From: Ectocarpus siliculosus
Taxonomy: Eukaryota; Sar; Phaeophyceae; Ectocarpales; Ectocarpaceae
Reading direction: 5' to 3'
Length of the DNA: 64,000 nucleotides
NCBI GenBank assembly: GCA_000310025.1
Contig: FN649752.1
Location: 1,887,315-1,951,314, forward strand
Shown here: positions 62,475 through 64,000 of the stretch, one piece after another
How the letters are laid out: every line of letters begins with the position of its first letter
How positions within the stretch are numbered: the stretch's first letter is position 1
Notes under the pieces: generated by a model
The model's database searches: none
What the model saw: the letters and a program-made list of their open reading frames with translations, nothing else
Told to the model about the DNA's origin: nothing
Translations under genes and position numbers: made by a program

Positions 62475-63115
62475 CGCCTTCTCTATTGTTGTTGCATGGC
62501 GGTTTGCTTCCACAACCCGGGAGCCCAACCTACTCTTGTATTTCGGCCTACAAGACTCCAATTGACACAAGCACCGGTAGGAGAGTGCGTGGGAGATGCC
62601 GTGACAGCACAACTCCACTCTCCTACGACATCTATGTACAGTAGTACTGCTGTCGTTGTAGCACCATGTGGAAGATCTCCGAGGGGTCCTCCTGCGCGGT
62701 AACGAGAACATGGCGAGAGCTTTACGTGTACCTGTCGTCGACACATGTGGCAGCCGCGCGACACACTAACGGATGTTTGCATCGCATTGTACTGTGGTTC
62801 CCCGTGGCAGGAAGTATCCCATCCAGTTAGGTCGTTGCGGTAGTACGCGGACGTCGTTCGGCGTTTTTAGTCCATACTGCTGTTGTTGCAAAAACACAGC
62901 AGTAATCGAGCTATGCGTGAAATTTTTTGCTCTGGTTCACTTTTGCCTCCACAACCCGAGAATCCCACTCACTGCTGTATCTCGACCTACAAGACTCCAA
63001 TCAACAAACCAGCCCTGGCAGAAGTGCGTGGAAGATGATGTGACAGCACCACTTAGTCGACACACGACTTCTATGTACAGTTGGCGTCTGGTCCATACTG
63101 CTGTAGAAATGTATC
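62475..63115 (+). repeat. Direct repeat of 52270-52790, itself partly duplicated
   Basis: Two internal copies of a block with CACAACCCG-GA, CTACAAGACTCCAAT, GACAGCAC and TATGTACAGT (about 62512-62645 and 62950-63080). Confidence 0.8.
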
Positions 63116-63326
63116 ACCTCACGACGACCATCCTGTGAGTGAGTATATTATATGTAACATGATATAGCCAACAACATGGACGCACGCAATAGTTGGAAAG
63201 CAATCGTGGCACCGCAAAACATGTATTTGTATTCACTGCGTCCATGACGCTTGGCCGGGTTAAGCACTACTTGCCCCGGCGCTTGTGCCTCTGAAAATGC
63301 GACCACTCTTTGCAGCACACCCTGCT

Positions 63327-63719
63327 CTATGAAAGACAACAGCTGAGAGAATCCGTGTATCCGCCTACAAGAAAGAACTCTCTCATGTTCGACTGCCGCA
63401 CGGGTTTAGACGCGTGAGCTTTGATCATCGCCATTTTGGCCTTCTGAAGGTGGAAAATGGCTTCGCGATTGCCGGACTCCCCCGCGGCCCTTTCTAGAGA
63501 GCCGAAGTGTTGGGAGAGTTGGCTCAGTGCATGCTCCGGGCCGACGGCGTGTGTGCAAAGAGGGACGTGTCCGCGTTCGTTCGCATCGAATTCCTCCGCG
63601 TAAAAAAATACGGTTTCGTGCGGCCGAACACAAAAAATGTGTGCGCGCCTACAGTAGGGTTGTATTCCGTTAAGCCAGGGCGTTGTGTTGACCACTCCTT
63701 CAGGTGTCTTGGGCCACAA
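63327..63719 (-). pseudogene. C-terminal relic of a pogo-like transposase
   Basis: The stretch FGSLERAAGESGNREAIFHL followed by KAKMAMIKAHASKPVRQSN and MREFF aligns without gaps to the C-terminus of the transposase at 20999-23883 (FGVLEVAARESGN..., KAKMAMI..., MREFVDE). Upstream and downstream residues do not match, so only the tail survives. It reads away from the right end of the composite element, so the interior has been rearranged or deleted. Confidence 0.8.
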
Positions 63720-63764
63720 AGGTACAGGTGTTTCAGAGAGGGGCGAAGTGATGCGAAGATGATC

Positions 63765-63948
63765 ACCGCCTTATATCGGATTTTACTTGGGTAGTTACCG
63801 CCTTATACAGGGAGGTTGCCTATATAAGGCGGTGCCGCCTTATATCGGGTCTGAGTTGTGTGCGCCAATTTCAGCCGCCTTATTGACACCGCCTTATATC
63901 GGAAAACCGCCTTATTGACACCGCCTTATATAGGGGCCCCTACTGCTG
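63765..63948 (-). repeat. Right inverted end with subterminal ATAAGGCGGT motifs
   Basis: Terminal 31 bases (63918-63948) are the inverted partner of 49709-49739. Seven more copies of the ATAAGGCGG motif in both orientations lie within 180 bases. Confidence 0.9.
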
Positions 63949-64000
63949 TACTTGGATATGGATAATTGGATACATACATACACCTCTCTCTCTCTTTGCT

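Larger units (their letters stand above)
49709..63948. mobile_element. Composite TA-flanked transposon with nested insertions
   Basis: Both ends carry a 31-base inverted repeat (CAGCAGTAGGGG then GCCCGATATAAGGCGGTGT on the left) with two mismatches, flanked by TA at 49707-49708 and 63949-63950. Both subterminal regions contain many copies of ATAAGGCGGT in both orientations. The TIR layout resembles that of the pogo-like element at 20743. Near the right end is a C-terminal transposase relic. Copia and hAT insertions account for about 8.7 kb of the 14.2 kb. Alternatively the two ends could belong to two different copies of one family. Confidence 0.65.

Overview
The window is eukaryotic nuclear DNA. 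Three intron-rich genes can be assembled from splice-junction reading, with exons mostly 50-250 bp, introns of several hundred bases to several kb, GT-AG junctions with pyrimidine tracts, and strong GC3 in exons. Gene style, GC content, microsatellite load and transposon types fit a stramenopile, most likely a brown alga (Ectocarpus-like). The organism call is inference, not proof. Two assembly gaps are present (18079-18103 and 36580-36939).

Layout. (1) 343-8927, + strand: the 3' part of an exocyst SEC10/EXOC5 gene, ten exons, all nine introns in phase 0; its upstream exons lie before the window. (2) 8928-12651: convergent intergenic space with a 1.2 kb long-inverted-repeat element (10920-12121). 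(3) 12652-25178, - strand: a 14-exon gene for a secretory coiled-coil protein of unknown function with a 46-residue internal repeat and an acidic Ser/Asp tail. One of its introns carries a complete 3.68 kb pogo-like DNA transposon (20743-24419) on the opposite strand; others carry G-run-bounded repeats. (4) 25179-30010: intergenic, with a tandem cluster of the same G-run repeat (26628-27985). (5) 30011-40719, - strand: a 10-exon secreted GDSL esterase/lipase-family gene that keeps the GDS serine block but has lost the other catalytic blocks, so it is a candidate pseudoenzyme. (6) 40720-48300: repeat-rich space with foldback and dispersed repeats. (7) 48302-49557: a tandem array followed by an OTU-protease-like ORF. 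(8) 49709-63948: a nested transposon complex. The outer unit has 31-bp inverted ends flanked by TA. Inside are a Ty1/Copia retrotransposon (53223-60983, 300-bp LTRs, CTTGT target duplication), a hAT deletion derivative (61484-62450, ACTGTAGT target duplication), and a C-terminal fragment of a transposase related to the pogo-like element in (3).

The three host genes are not obviously linked in function: exocytosis tethering, a secreted coiled-coil protein and a secreted esterase-fold protein, although all touch the secretory route. The most interesting material is the pair of related pogo-like element families whose ends carry many copies of a short family-specific motif (ATAGTGCCGGT in one, ATAAGGCGGT in the other), the GDSL pseudoenzyme candidate, and a young-looking Copia element with three coding lesions.
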